Assembly: GCF_012932445.1 (NCBI RefSeq) | Contig: NZ_JAAIIJ010000002.1 | Location: 62,001-126,000 of the forward strand | Source of the DNA: Bifidobacterium panos | GTDB taxonomy: Bacteria; Actinomycetota; Actinomycetes; Actinomycetales; Bifidobacteriaceae | Length of the DNA stretch: 64,000 bases | Reading direction: 5' to 3' | Part shown: positions 43,535 through 52,922 of the stretch, one piece after another | Numbering within the stretch: the first letter of the stretch is position 1 | Layout: each line of letters opens with the position of its first letter | The notes under the pieces: model-generated | What the model saw: only the letters and a program-made list of their open reading frames with translations | What the model was told of the DNA's origin: nothing | Database searches by the model: none | Translations under genes and position numbers: made by a program

Positions 43535-44206
43535 CTACAGCAGTTTCTTGCGGATTTTCTTGAGCCAGTTTTTCTTGAAGTATCCATATGTTCCAAAAAA
43601 GCGATCGTATGTCTTAGTCGTCTCACCGGCCTCGAACCTCAACGCTGCCAACTCAAGTGTGCAGATGAGGTCGGCAGCCTGCGCGAGGCGGTAATCCTTA
43701 GGACTGCCGTCCTTGTACATGACCGCCTCGGTGGAAAGCGCGTATTCCACGGCGTCGTGCAATGCCTTGGTCACGACCTGTTGGCCGTCGTCATAGTAGA
43801 CCTTCACCTTGTCGAACCCCTGGAGATAGTCGAGGTTGTCGAAGATAAAATTCACGACGTCGCGCTTCATCCTAGCCTCAAGTGCTGCGCCATCGCGAAG
43901 TTCGCTCTTCTTGTACGAGAATGTATGATATTTGATGGGCATATGCTGAAGCATGGTGAAAAACGACTGCAGCAGCCGTTTCCTGTCTTGAATGTCCATG
44001 CCGGCGTAGTCATCTTTGGAGTACATGAGCGGTGAAGTGTGTAGCGGAATGTTTGGCAGTCTCTTCGCACGCAGGTCGTTCTCATAGATGTCTATGATTT
44101 GAAGGATATTGTCGGATTGCTCGTGGAGAACTAGTGTGAGCAAATAATACTTCGACTGCGTCCCGTTCTCGCCGGACTCGTCGACAAACAGGCTCGCTTC
44201 GAGCAT
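43535..44206 (-). CDS. DUF3800 domain protein (copy 2)
   Basis: 223 residues with the DUF3800 signature: SLFVDESGENGTQSKYYLLTLVLHE at the N-terminus, central KVYYDDGQQVVTKAL, and RLAQAADLICTLELAALRF. Aspartates in DESG, YYDD and QAAD are the likely metal ligands of an RNase H-like fold. It is only distantly similar to copy 1. AAGGAGA precedes ATG 44206. A promoter and a terminator-like hairpin stand upstream, the hairpin before the ribosome binding site. Basic C-terminus (KKNWLKKIRKKLL). Function unestablished. Confidence 0.87.
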   Translation of the reverse strand: MLEASLFVDESGENGTQSKYYLLTLVLHEQSDNILQIIDIYENDLRAKRLPNIPLHTSPLMYSKDDYAGMDIQDRKRLLQSFFTMLQHMPIKYHTFSYKKSELRDGAALEARMKRDVVNFIFDNLDYLQGFDKVKVYYDDGQQVVTKALHDAVEYALSTEAVMYKDGSPKDYRLAQAADLICTLELAALRFEAGETTKTYDRFFGTYGYFKKNWLKKIRKKLL

Positions 44207-44284
44207 TCGTTTCTCCTTGCGTGAATATAAAAAATGCCGGGGGACAACCCCCGGCTCCTGATGGCCCTTCCTTACGGAGAGACT
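44207..44284 (-). ncRNA. structured leader RNA of DUF3800 copy 2
   Basis: Predicted transcript from the promoter at 44291-44319 to the hairpin at 44236-44255 and on to the start codon. Rfam lists RNA motifs named DUF3800 with roman numerals in this position; assignment needs a covariance-model search. Confidence 0.5.
44227..44255 (-). terminator. terminator-like hairpin before DUF3800 copy 2
   Basis: Perfect arms gccggggg (44236-44243) and cccccggc (44248-44255), loop acaa; on the minus strand ATTTTTTATA follows. It lies about 20 bases before the start codon's ribosome binding site. Confidence 0.85.
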
Positions 44285-44290
44285 AAATGT

Positions 44291-44319
44291 AGTATCGCAC
44301 GCGCCATCGTAAAAAGCAA
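44291..44319 (-). promoter_or_regulatory. sigma70-type promoter of DUF3800 copy 2
   Basis: TTGCTT (-35), 17-bp spacer, GATACT (-10) on the minus strand. Confidence 0.5.
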
Positions 44320-44347
44320 GGACTGGTTTGAGAGGGCCTTATAACCC

Positions 44348-44381
44348 TAAAAAAGGTGCTCTGCAATATGGCAAGGCACCT
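44348..44381 (-). terminator. guaA terminator
   Basis: On the minus strand arms aggtgc and gcacct with a 16-base loop, followed by TTTTTTA, 28 bp after the guaA stop. Confidence 0.7.
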
Positions 44382-44408
44382 CCAATAGGTACTGCATTTT
44401 GTAAGGAA

Positions 44409-44424
44409 TCACTCCCACTCGATG
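44409..44424. repeat. 16-bp guaA 3' end (right copy)
   Basis: tcactcccactcgatg: complement of the last guaA codons plus stop. Matches 43404-43419. Confidence 0.75.
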
Positions 44425-45971
44425 GTGGCGGGGGGTTTGGAAGTGCAGTCCAGCACCACGCGGTTGATCTGGCGACATTCGTTGGTGATGCGGGTGGAGA
44501 TGGCGGCAAGCACATCGTAGGGGACGCGCGACCAGTCGGCGGTCATGGCGTCTTCGGAGGAAACGGGACGCAGAACGATGGGCGAACCGTAGGTGCGCTC
44601 GTCACCTTGCACGCCCACGGAATGCACGTCGGCGAGCAGGACGACGGGGCACTGCCAGATGTCGCGGTCGAGGCCGGCCTTGGAAAGTTCCTCGCGAGCG
44701 ATGGCGTCGGCTTCGCGCAAGAGGTCGAGGCGTTCGCGCGTGATTTCACCGATGATGCGGATGCCTAGACCTGGGCCGGGGAACGGTTGGCGCCATACGA
44801 TTTCGTCGGGCAGGCCGAGTTCGGTGCCGATGGCGCGCACTTCGTCCTTGAACAGGGTGCGAAGTGGTTCGACGAGCTGGAACTTGATGTCTTCGGGCAG
44901 GCCGCCCACGTTATGATGCGACTTGATGTTGGCCGCGCCGTCACCACCGCCGGACTCCACGACGTCCGGGTAGAGGGTGCCTTGCACAAGGAACTTCACT
45001 TCCCTACCTTGGGCACCGGCTTCCTCGATGACCTGACGCTGCGCCTTTTCGAAAGTGCGGATGAACTTCTCGCCGATGATCTTGCGCTTCTTCTCCGGCT
45101 CGCTCACGCCTTTGAGCGCTTCAAGGAAGTCGGCGGCGGCATCCACGGCGATGAGTTTGATGCCGGTGGCCTTGACGAAATCGTGCTTGACCTGCTCGAC
45201 TTCGCCCTTGCGCAACAGGCCGTGGTCGACGAACACGCAGGTGAGCTGGTCGCCGATGGCTTTGTGCACCAAGGCCGCGGCCACCGCGGAATCGACGCCG
45301 CCAGACAGCCCGCAGATTACTTGGGAGCTGCCCACCTGTTCGCGGATTTTGGCGACTTGGTCTTCGATGATGCTGGAGGCGTCCCAATCGCAGCCAAGAC
45401 CGGCGCAATCGTGCAGGAACGTCTCGATGAGCTTCTGCCCCAGCGGGGTGTGCTTGACTTCGGGGTGCCATTGCACGCCGTAGAGCTTGCGTGCCGCGTC
45501 TTGCATGGCGGCGACGGGCGCGCCTTCAGTGTGGGCGAGCACTTCGAATCCTTCCGGCGCCTTCTTGACGGCGACACCGTGGCTCATCCACGTGCTCTGC
45601 TCGTTCGGGGAACCGGCGAGCAACCCGCGCGTATGGTCGATGACGGTGCCGGTTTTGCCGTATTCGCCCAACGCTGCCTTGTCCACGTCACCGCCGAGTT
45701 CGTGGGCCATGACCTGGAAGCCATAGCAGATGCCCAACACGGGAACGCCCGTCTCGAACACCTTGGCGTCGATGGTGGGGGCACCCTCCTCGAACACCGA
45801 AGCGGGGCCGCCCGACAGAATGATCGCTTTCGGATCTTTGGCCAGCATCTGATCGACGGGCATTGAATGTGGCACCAGCTCCGAATACACGTTCGCTTCA
45901 CGCACACGGCGGGCAATGAGCTGCGCGTATTGCGCTCCAAAATCGACGACGAGCACGGGACCGTTTGCCAT
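44409..45971 (-). CDS. guaA: GMP synthase (glutamine-hydrolysing)
   Basis: Converts XMP to GMP. 520 residues. N-terminal glutamine amidotransferase: [20 protein letters not shown], nucleophile Cys in [15 protein letters not shown], His/Glu in [11 protein letters not shown]. The ATP-pyrophosphatase P-loop is [21 protein letters not shown]. The C-terminal dimerisation domain ends PATIEWE. AGGAG lies 9 bases before ATG 45971. It is divergent from xfp. The 3' end is a known integration hotspot in bacteria, and here its last 16 bp are repeated at 43404. Confidence 0.97.
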   Translation of the reverse strand: MANGPVLVVDFGAQYAQLIARRVREANVYSELVPHSMPVDQMLAKDPKAIILSGGPASVFEEGAPTIDAKVFETGVPVLGICYGFQVMAHELGGDVDKAALGEYGKTGTVIDHTRGLLAGSPNEQSTWMSHGVAVKKAPEGFEVLAHTEGAPVAAMQDAARKLYGVQWHPEVKHTPLGQKLIETFLHDCAGLGCDWDASSIIEDQVAKIREQVGSSQVICGLSGGVDSAVAAALVHKAIGDQLTCVFVDHGLLRKGEVEQVKHDFVKATGIKLIAVDAAADFLEALKGVSEPEKKRKIIGEKFIRTFEKAQRQVIEEAGAQGREVKFLVQGTLYPDVVESGGGDGAANIKSHHNVGGLPEDIKFQLVEPLRTLFKDEVRAIGTELGLPDEIVWRQPFPGPGLGIRIIGEITRERLDLLREADAIAREELSKAGLDRDIWQCPVVLLADVHSVGVQGDERTYGSPIVLRPVSSEDAMTADWSRVPYDVLAAISTRITNECRQINRVVLDCTSKPPATIEWE

Positions 45972-46449
45972 TGACTTAAATCTCCTAGATACCTATATAC
46001 AAAAGGATGGGCAACTGCTTTGATTATGGCGGCGTTAGCAGACATTGTAATGTGCATTGCGATCCGTCTGCGCACTTCGGCATCGAAGCGATGAGAATCC
46101 CAAATAAATGCAACATTTCCTTTCATAAGTAGCTCAACACGCCGGTTGAGTGGGAGCTTAAAACGAACGCTTCACAATGAGAAAAAGCCGTTTCGTTATT
46201 GATATTTCAACATTTCTCAAGTAAACCGGCAAAATTGTGCGATTCACAAAACGACCATAGAAATAGCACTTTTTCTATCTTTTTTACAACTTTTTCGCAC
46301 ATACCTGAAAAAAACCGGCCAAAACGTCGCACACTGCTCGTACCATGAAGAGCGATTGGGCGTGAGATTTCCAAGGAAACGCGGGAATCGAACAACCGAA
46401 CCTATAGTAATCAAATCGCACTACACAGTGCAGGAGTACAGGAGTACAC
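45972..46449. other. 478-bp divergent guaA/xfp regulatory region
   Basis: AT-richer than its surroundings, without genes. Several T-runs (about 46265-46295) lie mid-region. Just before xfp are TATAGT (46402-46407, possible -10) and a doubled ribosome-binding sequence caggagtacaggagtacac. No recognised riboswitch. Confidence 0.5.
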
Positions 46450-48927
46450 ATGACGAATCCTGTTATTGGCACCCCTTGGACGAAGCTCAACACCGCAGTT
46501 TCCAAGGAATCCCTGGAAGGCGTTGACAAGTATTGGCGCGCCGCCAACTATCTGTCGATTGGCCAGATTTACCTTCGTAGCAACCCGCTGATGAAGGAAC
46601 CGTTCACCCGCGAAGACGTCAAGCACCGTCTCGTCGGTCACTGGGGCACCACCCCCGGCCTGAACTTCCTCATTGGCCACATCAACCGTTTGATCGCCGA
46701 TCACCAGCAGAACACCGTGATCATCATGGGTCCGGGTCACGGCGGCCCCGCCGGCACTTCCCAGTCCTATCTGGACGGCACCTACACCGAGACCTTCCCG
46801 AAGATCACCAACGATGAGGCTGGTCTGCAGAAGTTCTTCCGCCAGTTCTCCTACCCGGGCGGCATCCCCTCCCACTACGCTCCGGAGACCCCGGGTTCCA
46901 TCCACGAGGGTGGCGAGCTGGGTTACGCTCTGTCCCACGCCTACGGTGCGGTGATGAACAACCCGTCCCTCTTCGTGCCGGCCATCGTCGGCGACGGCGA
47001 GGCCGAGACCGGCCCGCTGGCCACCGGCTGGCAGTCCAACAAGCTCGTCAACCCGCGCACCGACGGCATCGTGCTGCCGATCCTGCACCTCAATGGTTAC
47101 AAGATCGCCAACCCGACCATCCTGTCGCGCATTTCCGACGAAGAGCTCCACGAGTTCTTCCACGGCATGGGTTACGAGCCCTACGAGTTCGTCGCCGGCT
47201 TCGACAATGAGGATCACATGTCGATCCACCGTCGCTTCGCCGAGCTGTTCGAGACCGTCTTCGACGAGATCTGCGACATCAAGGCCGAGGCTCAGACCAA
47301 CGACATGGCCCGCCCGTTCTACCCGATGATCATCTTCCGCACTCCCAAGGGCTGGACCTGCCCGAAGTTCATCGACGGCAAGAAGACCGAGGGTTCCTGG
47401 CGTTCCCATCAGGTGCCGCTGGCCTCCGCCCGCGACACCGAGGCCCACTTCGAGGTGCTCAAGAACTGGCTCGAATCCTACAAGCCGGAAGAGCTGTTCG
47501 ACGCCAACGGCGCGCTGAAGCCGGAAGTCACCGCCTTCATGCCCACCGGCGAGCTGCGCATCGGTGCCAACCCGAACGCCAACGGTGGTGTGATCCGCGA
47601 AGAGCTCAACCTGCCGAACCTCGACGATTACGAGGTCAAGGAAGTCAAGGAGTACGGCCACGGCTGGGGTCAGCTCGAAGCCACCCGTCGTCTGGGCGTC
47701 TACACCCGCGACATCATCAAGAACAACCCCGACTCCTTCCGCATCTTCGGACCGGACGAGACCGCTTCCAACCGTCTGCAGGCCGCTTATGAAGTGACCG
47801 ACAAGCAGTGGACCGCCGGCTATCTGTCCGCTCAGGTCGACGAGCACATGGCCGTCACCGGTCAGGTCACCGAGCAGCTCTCCGAGCACCAGATGGAAGG
47901 CCTCCTTGAGGCCTATCTGCTCACCGGCCGTCACGGCATCTGGAGCTCCTACGAGTCCTTCGTGCACGTGATCGACTCCATGCTGAACCAGCACGCCAAG
48001 TGGCTTGAGGCCACCGTGCGTGAGATTCCATGGCGCAAGCCGATCTCCTCGATGAACCTCCTGGTCTCCTCCCACGTGTGGCGTCAGGATCACAACGGCT
48101 TCTCGCACCAGGATCCGGGCGTGACCTCCGTGCTGCTGAACAAGTGCTTCAACAACGACCACGTCATCGGCATCTACTTCCCGGTGGATTCCAACATGCT
48201 GCTGGCCGTTGCCGAGAAGTGCTACAAGTCCACCAACATGATCAACGCCATCATCGCCGGCAAGCAGCCGGCCGCCACCTGGCTGACCCTGGACGAAGCT
48301 CGCGCCGAGCTTGAGAAGGGTGCCGCCGAGTGGGAGTGGGCTTCCACCGCGAAGACCAACGACGAAGCGCAGATCGTGCTTGCCTCCGCCGGCGATGTCC
48401 CCGCTCAGGAGATCATGGCCGCCGCCGACAAGCTCAACGAGATGGGCATCAAGTTCAAGGTCGTCAACGTCGTGGATTTGGTCAAGCTGCAGTCCACCAA
48501 GGAGAACAACGAAGCCATTTCCGACGCCGACTTCGCCGACCTGTTCACCGAGGACAAGCCGGTGCTGTTCGCCTATCACTCCTATGCCCGCGACGTGCGT
48601 GGTCTGATCTACGATCGCCCGAACCACGACAACTTCAACGTCCACGGCTATGAGGAGCAGGGCTCCACTACCACGCCTTACGACATGGTGCGCGTGAACA
48701 ACATCGATCGCTACGAGCTCGTCGCCGAGGCTCTGCGCATGATCGACGCTGACAAGTACGCCGACAAGATCAACGAGCTCGAGGCCTTCCGTACCGAAGC
48801 CTTCCAGTTCGCGGTCGACAACGGTTACGATCACCCGGATTACACCGACTGGGTCTACTCCGGTGTCAACACCAACAAGCAGGGCGCGGTCTCCGCTACC
48901 GCCGCCACTGCCGGCGACAACGAGTGA
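46450..48927 (+). CDS. xfp: xylulose-5-phosphate/fructose-6-phosphate phosphoketolase
   Basis: Key enzyme of the bifid shunt: splits fructose 6-phosphate and xylulose 5-phosphate with phosphate to acetyl phosphate plus erythrose 4-phosphate or glyceraldehyde 3-phosphate. 825 residues, TPP-dependent. Signatures: [37 protein letters not shown] at the start, [45 protein letters not shown] (substrate site), and [18 protein letters not shown] (TPP-binding GDG). Codon use is extremely biased toward C-ending codons, as expected for one of the most abundant proteins. Doubled GGAG before ATG 46450. Acetyl phosphate goes to AckA and, reversibly, Pta nearby. Confidence 0.98.
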   Translation: MTNPVIGTPWTKLNTAVSKESLEGVDKYWRAANYLSIGQIYLRSNPLMKEPFTREDVKHRLVGHWGTTPGLNFLIGHINRLIADHQQNTVIIMGPGHGGPAGTSQSYLDGTYTETFPKITNDEAGLQKFFRQFSYPGGIPSHYAPETPGSIHEGGELGYALSHAYGAVMNNPSLFVPAIVGDGEAETGPLATGWQSNKLVNPRTDGIVLPILHLNGYKIANPTILSRISDEELHEFFHGMGYEPYEFVAGFDNEDHMSIHRRFAELFETVFDEICDIKAEAQTNDMARPFYPMIIFRTPKGWTCPKFIDGKKTEGSWRSHQVPLASARDTEAHFEVLKNWLESYKPEELFDANGALKPEVTAFMPTGELRIGANPNANGGVIREELNLPNLDDYEVKEVKEYGHGWGQLEATRRLGVYTRDIIKNNPDSFRIFGPDETASNRLQAAYEVTDKQWTAGYLSAQVDEHMAVTGQVTEQLSEHQMEGLLEAYLLTGRHGIWSSYESFVHVIDSMLNQHAKWLEATVREIPWRKPISSMNLLVSSHVWRQDHNGFSHQDPGVTSVLLNKCFNNDHVIGIYFPVDSNMLLAVAEKCYKSTNMINAIIAGKQPAATWLTLDEARAELEKGAAEWEWASTAKTNDEAQIVLASAGDVPAQEIMAAADKLNEMGIKFKVVNVVDLVKLQSTKENNEAISDADFADLFTEDKPVLFAYHSYARDVRGLIYDRPNHDNFNVHGYEEQGSTTTPYDMVRVNNIDRYELVAEALRMIDADKYADKINELEAFRTEAFQFAVDNGYDHPDYTDWVYSGVNTNKQGAVSATAATAGDNE

Positions 48928-48948
48928 GGCATTTGCCTAGCTAATTAG

Positions 48949-48985
48949 GAAAGGGGATCGGGATTCGTCTCGGTCCCTTTTTCTA
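48949..48985 (+). terminator. xfp terminator
   Basis: Stem from aaaggggatcggg to ctcggtccctttt with TTCG loop region and a T-run to 48985. Confidence 0.75.
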
Positions 48986-49084
48986 TACCATCCCGTCGGC
49001 TCTGTTTCCACTGATTTTCGGATGGCATACGAGCCTAAATTTCGAAGGAGCACAACCCGACGCCCCAATAGGGAGGACACCTAC

Positions 49085-50314
49085 GTGCGTAGTTGCATAC
49101 AGCGATTTAAAGACAGATTCTATCGCGAGTATCTCTGGTACACGGCGCTGGAGACCGATCTGCTGTTCTTTGTGGTTTGCGACGTGCTGTTTCTGACGCA
49201 GGTAAAGGGGATGTCAAAGGAAAGCTTCTCCCTGCTGACGTTTCTCTCGCTTGCCTTCTCGCTGATAATCCAATATCCATTGCTCAGGTTCATCAACCGA
49301 GTCGGCAATAAGACGGCGGTGCGTACCGGCAGTGTGGTATTTGCACTCTCGGCGGTATGCATCACCTTCGCACCCGGTTTCATCACGGTGCTGATCGGCG
49401 GATTCCTGAAATGCATCGGTCACACATTGAACGCGATGGGTACGGCGATTTTAAAGAACCGACTGACAACGGAGCATCGGGAAGATCGGTTCGTTTCGTA
49501 TCAATCAGATGCCAACGCCGCGACGTCGCTGATCATGATGTTGACCTCCTTGCTCTGCTTACCGCTGTTTACGCTCAACGAGTATCTTCCGATGGTCGCC
49601 TGCATTGTGCTCAGTCTTGTGGGAATCGTTTTCGCTTTTCTGATATCACACGACGATGATTCTGCGCAGGAGATCAATTTGGCACCAAATCTCAAACAAT
49701 CCGCCAAACGACAGAGGAACGTGTGGAATTCCCTGAACATTCTGCTGTTCGCCTCTTTTGCGATTTTCTGCGCGCTAACAGGGACTGGGCTGTCGTATGC
49801 AAAACTGAATTTCCAGCAGTATCTGATCAATCAGGATCCGGAATACATCATGATGCTGCTGAGCGTCATAACGACGGTTGTTTATCTCATCAGAATCGTG
49901 TCCAATATGGCGATGCGGAAGGCGTATGGCAAAGTCAAAAATCGCGTCGCAATCTTCGTCTCGATACTTTTGGCTGCAGGATTGGTGATGCAGACCTTGC
50001 CTTGGTTCTCTTTCACAGGAGATACGATCGCCTTCCTGTGCATCGGCTATCTGCTGATGGCGTTTGTGCGCGACCCGTATATCACGCTGATTCGGCATAT
50101 CTCACTTGAGGATGATGACAAGGCAAGGCAGCAGAGCATGCTAATTACTCTCAACGGCGCCCAAAAAGCGGGATCGCTGATCCTCTCGGCTGTGGCCACC
50201 CTGATGCTGAACCATTGGGATGTGCTGTCCGTCATGATTTTGATGACCGCCCTCGCGATGGTGACTATCGTGCTTTGCGTGCTCATAATCAGGAAGTACC
50301 AACAAACGTCATGA
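49085..50314 (+). CDS. major facilitator superfamily transporter
   Basis: About 409 residues with some 11-12 membrane helices. GTG 49085 is favoured because GGGAGGA lies 7 bases upstream; ATG 49022 would add 21 basic residues without a good site. Conserved MFS feature: PLLRFINRVGNKTAVRTGSVV between helices 2 and 3. No specificity motif. Less GC-rich and with different codon use than xfp and pta on either side, so probably acquired together with the next gene. Likely exporter or importer for the product or substrate of the downstream adenylating kinase. Confidence 0.85.
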   Translation: MRSCIQRFKDRFYREYLWYTALETDLLFFVVCDVLFLTQVKGMSKESFSLLTFLSLAFSLIIQYPLLRFINRVGNKTAVRTGSVVFALSAVCITFAPGFITVLIGGFLKCIGHTLNAMGTAILKNRLTTEHREDRFVSYQSDANAATSLIMMLTSLLCLPLFTLNEYLPMVACIVLSLVGIVFAFLISHDDDSAQEINLAPNLKQSAKRQRNVWNSLNILLFASFAIFCALTGTGLSYAKLNFQQYLINQDPEYIMMLLSVITTVVYLIRIVSNMAMRKAYGKVKNRVAIFVSILLAAGLVMQTLPWFSFTGDTIAFLCIGYLLMAFVRDPYITLIRHISLEDDDKARQQSMLITLNGAQKAGSLILSAVATLMLNHWDVLSVMILMTALAMVTIVLCVLIIRKYQQTS

Positions 50315-50436
50315 TTACCAGTTAAATATGCCGCAACCCGAACAGTTGTCGCCGCATGCACAAATACTAAGTGATATTCAAAAATCGCGTCGCAATCGAG
50401 AACGCGTCGTAATAGAGAAAAGGTGTGTCTGGATAG

Positions 50437-52683
50437 ATGAGCAGAACTGTTTTGCAGATGTTGGAACAGCGCGTGATGGATACGCCGAAACGCACCGCGG
50501 TTATCTATGAACCGGATGATCGAATCACATATTCCGCGTTGTGGGAACTGTCCGGCAGGGTTTATGCATGGCTGAAAACGCGGGGCATCGGTGCGGAGGA
50601 TATCGTGATGTACTGCCTGCCCAGAGGAATCGGCTTGTATGCGTGCATCATCGGCACGCTGCGGGCGGGCGCCGCCTTTGTGCTGACGGAAACGGACAAT
50701 GATTGCAAACGCACGGCCTACATACGAAAAGACTGCGGATGCAAGTTCTTTGTGGATGAGGACTGTTGGAATGAGATCATTGAAACCGAACCGATCAACG
50801 GCTACGAGCCAATCAATCTGCACAACCTCTGTTACATTGCCTATACATCTGGCACAACGGGAAATCCGAAGGGCGTCCTGCATGAATACGGCTCGCTGGA
50901 AAACGCGTGGAAGTCGGTCAGGATGGACGGTAAACCCCTCCTGAGCGAGGAGGATACCTTTCTGGCGATGAGCCCGATGAATTTCGTGTCTCTGCCAATT
51001 ATTTTTTCGCTCTCTTGCGCGTTCGGGAACGCCGTGGCGCTCATGCCCTACTCGTACCACAGTGACGAAGAGCGCTTCAATGAATATCTGAAAGATGCCG
51101 GGGTGAACTGCGGCTACTTGACCCCCTCCTTCCTGCGCAACCACTACCCTTTCCACCAACAGTGGAGGATGTGCATCCTGTCCAGCGAACCGGCGGACGG
51201 ACTCTACATCGATGGCATGAAATGCTATAACTGCTATGCCTCCACCGAGTCGGGATGCCTGCTGACGGTATTCGAGTTGCCTCGCGCCGTCACTCCGGCT
51301 CCAGTGGGCAAATCACAGTCGGATATCGAGCTGTTCATCCTTGACGAGGACGAGATGGAGACGCCGACCGGTGAGGTTGGGGAAATCTGCTATCGCAATC
51401 CCTATGTTCGCGGGTATCTCAATCTGCCTAGCCGCACAAGGAAATTGCTGCGCGGCAGGATTTTCCACACCGGTGACGCCGGGGCATTAACCGCTGATGG
51501 CGATCTCATCGTTCGCGGACGGCTCGATGAGATGTTCAAGATCGCAGGCTACCGCATCGAACCAGACGAGGTCGCCAATGCCATCCGCAGCGTGAGCGAC
51601 CTGCAGCACCTTGTCGTCAGAGGGTTTGTATATAAGGACATATCAGCCATTGTCGTGTTTTATACGGATGATGTCGAAATCGATGAGGTCGCCATCAGAG
51701 AACGACTGCTGCAAATACTCCCGGAGTATATGATTCCGACAAATTACATCCGCTTGCGGGACTTCCCCCTGCTGGAAACAGGCAAGTTGGACAAGCTGAG
51801 CTTGCTGCCGCCGGAAGGAAGCTGGGAAAATCTGCGGAAACTGTCTTCCGCCAATCTGCCGGTACTTGGAAAAGGCAGGACCGCCACCGTGTTCGCCTTT
51901 GGGCAGGATAAAGTGCTGAAGCTGTTCAAGCCGTCGATTCCGTTCGCCATGATTCGCCAGGAGATGGTACTGACCAAAGCGGCGCATTCGATGGGAGTCC
52001 CAGCGCCCAACACCTATGAGTTGGTTCGTTCCGGAGCTGGTTACGGTATTCTGACGGATAAGGTGAGCGGCACGGTCTTGCAAGAAGTGATTGGCGCGCA
52101 GCCGCAGGAACGCCAACATCTCATCAGCCGGTTTGCGAGCGCCGTAAAAGCGCTGCATCAGATTCATGTGTCGGACGAGCGCGTGCCCGATATCAGGGAG
52201 GTTTCCATAGCGCTGTGCGAACAGCTTGATCCGGCTTTGTATTCACCGGAGGATACAGCAAAGATTCGCGCTGTTTTTGAGAGTATTGCGCCTGCCGAAA
52301 CATTTGTGCACGGTGACTGCCAACCGGGTAATGCCATCGTCAAGGGCGATGACACCTGTTTCATCGACTTCATGCTGTGCGGAAAAGGAGATCCGATCTT
52401 CGATCTGCTGTGTATGTATTCGCATTACATCTTCCTGCCGTCCTTTGTATCAGACGAGAAATGTGTGGCGGAACTCGGCATGGACAAAGTCGGCGCGCAG
52501 GCTTTGTATGACATGTTTATCAAGGCCTATTATCCGACACTGTCGGATGCGCAGATCGTCAGTGTGGAGGAGCGGATCGAGCGCGTCCATGCCGCGAGGA
52601 TATGCCTTGCCTCCGTTGTTCTGCCGGGTGTATTTCCTGTCGATGTGCTGCAGAAGGCAAAAGACAAGGTCGTCCGATTCTGA
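50437..52683 (+). CDS. adenylation domain (NRPS-like) fused to APH-type kinase
   Basis: 748 residues, two enzymes in one chain. Residues 1 to about 465 are an ANL adenylation domain: YIAYTSGTTGNPKGVLHEYG (ATP loop), NCYASTESGC, HTGDAGAL, GRLDEMFKIAGYRIEPDEV, and catalytic Lys450 in LLETGKLDK. The position of the usual substrate-binding Asp (A4) reads SPMNFVSLP without Asp, so the substrate may not be an ordinary alpha-amino acid. Residues about 475-748 are aminoglycoside-phosphotransferase-like: GKGRTATVF, VLKLF, HGDCQPGN (His625-Asn632), FIDF. No carrier-protein domain is present. It lies 122 bp after the MFS gene. Function unknown. Confidence 0.83.
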   Translation: MSRTVLQMLEQRVMDTPKRTAVIYEPDDRITYSALWELSGRVYAWLKTRGIGAEDIVMYCLPRGIGLYACIIGTLRAGAAFVLTETDNDCKRTAYIRKDCGCKFFVDEDCWNEIIETEPINGYEPINLHNLCYIAYTSGTTGNPKGVLHEYGSLENAWKSVRMDGKPLLSEEDTFLAMSPMNFVSLPIIFSLSCAFGNAVALMPYSYHSDEERFNEYLKDAGVNCGYLTPSFLRNHYPFHQQWRMCILSSEPADGLYIDGMKCYNCYASTESGCLLTVFELPRAVTPAPVGKSQSDIELFILDEDEMETPTGEVGEICYRNPYVRGYLNLPSRTRKLLRGRIFHTGDAGALTADGDLIVRGRLDEMFKIAGYRIEPDEVANAIRSVSDLQHLVVRGFVYKDISAIVVFYTDDVEIDEVAIRERLLQILPEYMIPTNYIRLRDFPLLETGKLDKLSLLPPEGSWENLRKLSSANLPVLGKGRTATVFAFGQDKVLKLFKPSIPFAMIRQEMVLTKAAHSMGVPAPNTYELVRSGAGYGILTDKVSGTVLQEVIGAQPQERQHLISRFASAVKALHQIHVSDERVPDIREVSIALCEQLDPALYSPEDTAKIRAVFESIAPAETFVHGDCQPGNAIVKGDDTCFIDFMLCGKGDPIFDLLCMYSHYIFLPSFVSDEKCVAELGMDKVGAQALYDMFIKAYYPTLSDAQIVSVEERIERVHAARICLASVVLPGVFPVDVLQKAKDKVVRF

Positions 52684-52922
52684 AAGCACCTTGCCGTTTC
52701 CTTGCGGCCTCAAGGAAGTTCGGAAAACGGCAAGGCGGCTCAGTTCGCTTGGATTCATCTCTTATTTCCTCATGTTTCAAGCGATTTGTGTGGTATATCA
52801 CACTGCAATTCAAGGCAATATTCGGCAACATGCCGTGGATTCACTCACCTCTCGCATTACAATGGGCAACGGTGTGAACATCGAGGTCACCCGCCATATC
52901 ACTAGCTACATAGGAGACAAAA

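Noticed and set aside
46411-48834. 807-codon open frame antisense to xfp
   Set aside because: Mirrors xfp codon bias: C-ending codons leave the complementary frame open. His/Gly/Val-rich sequence without domains; xfp is certain.
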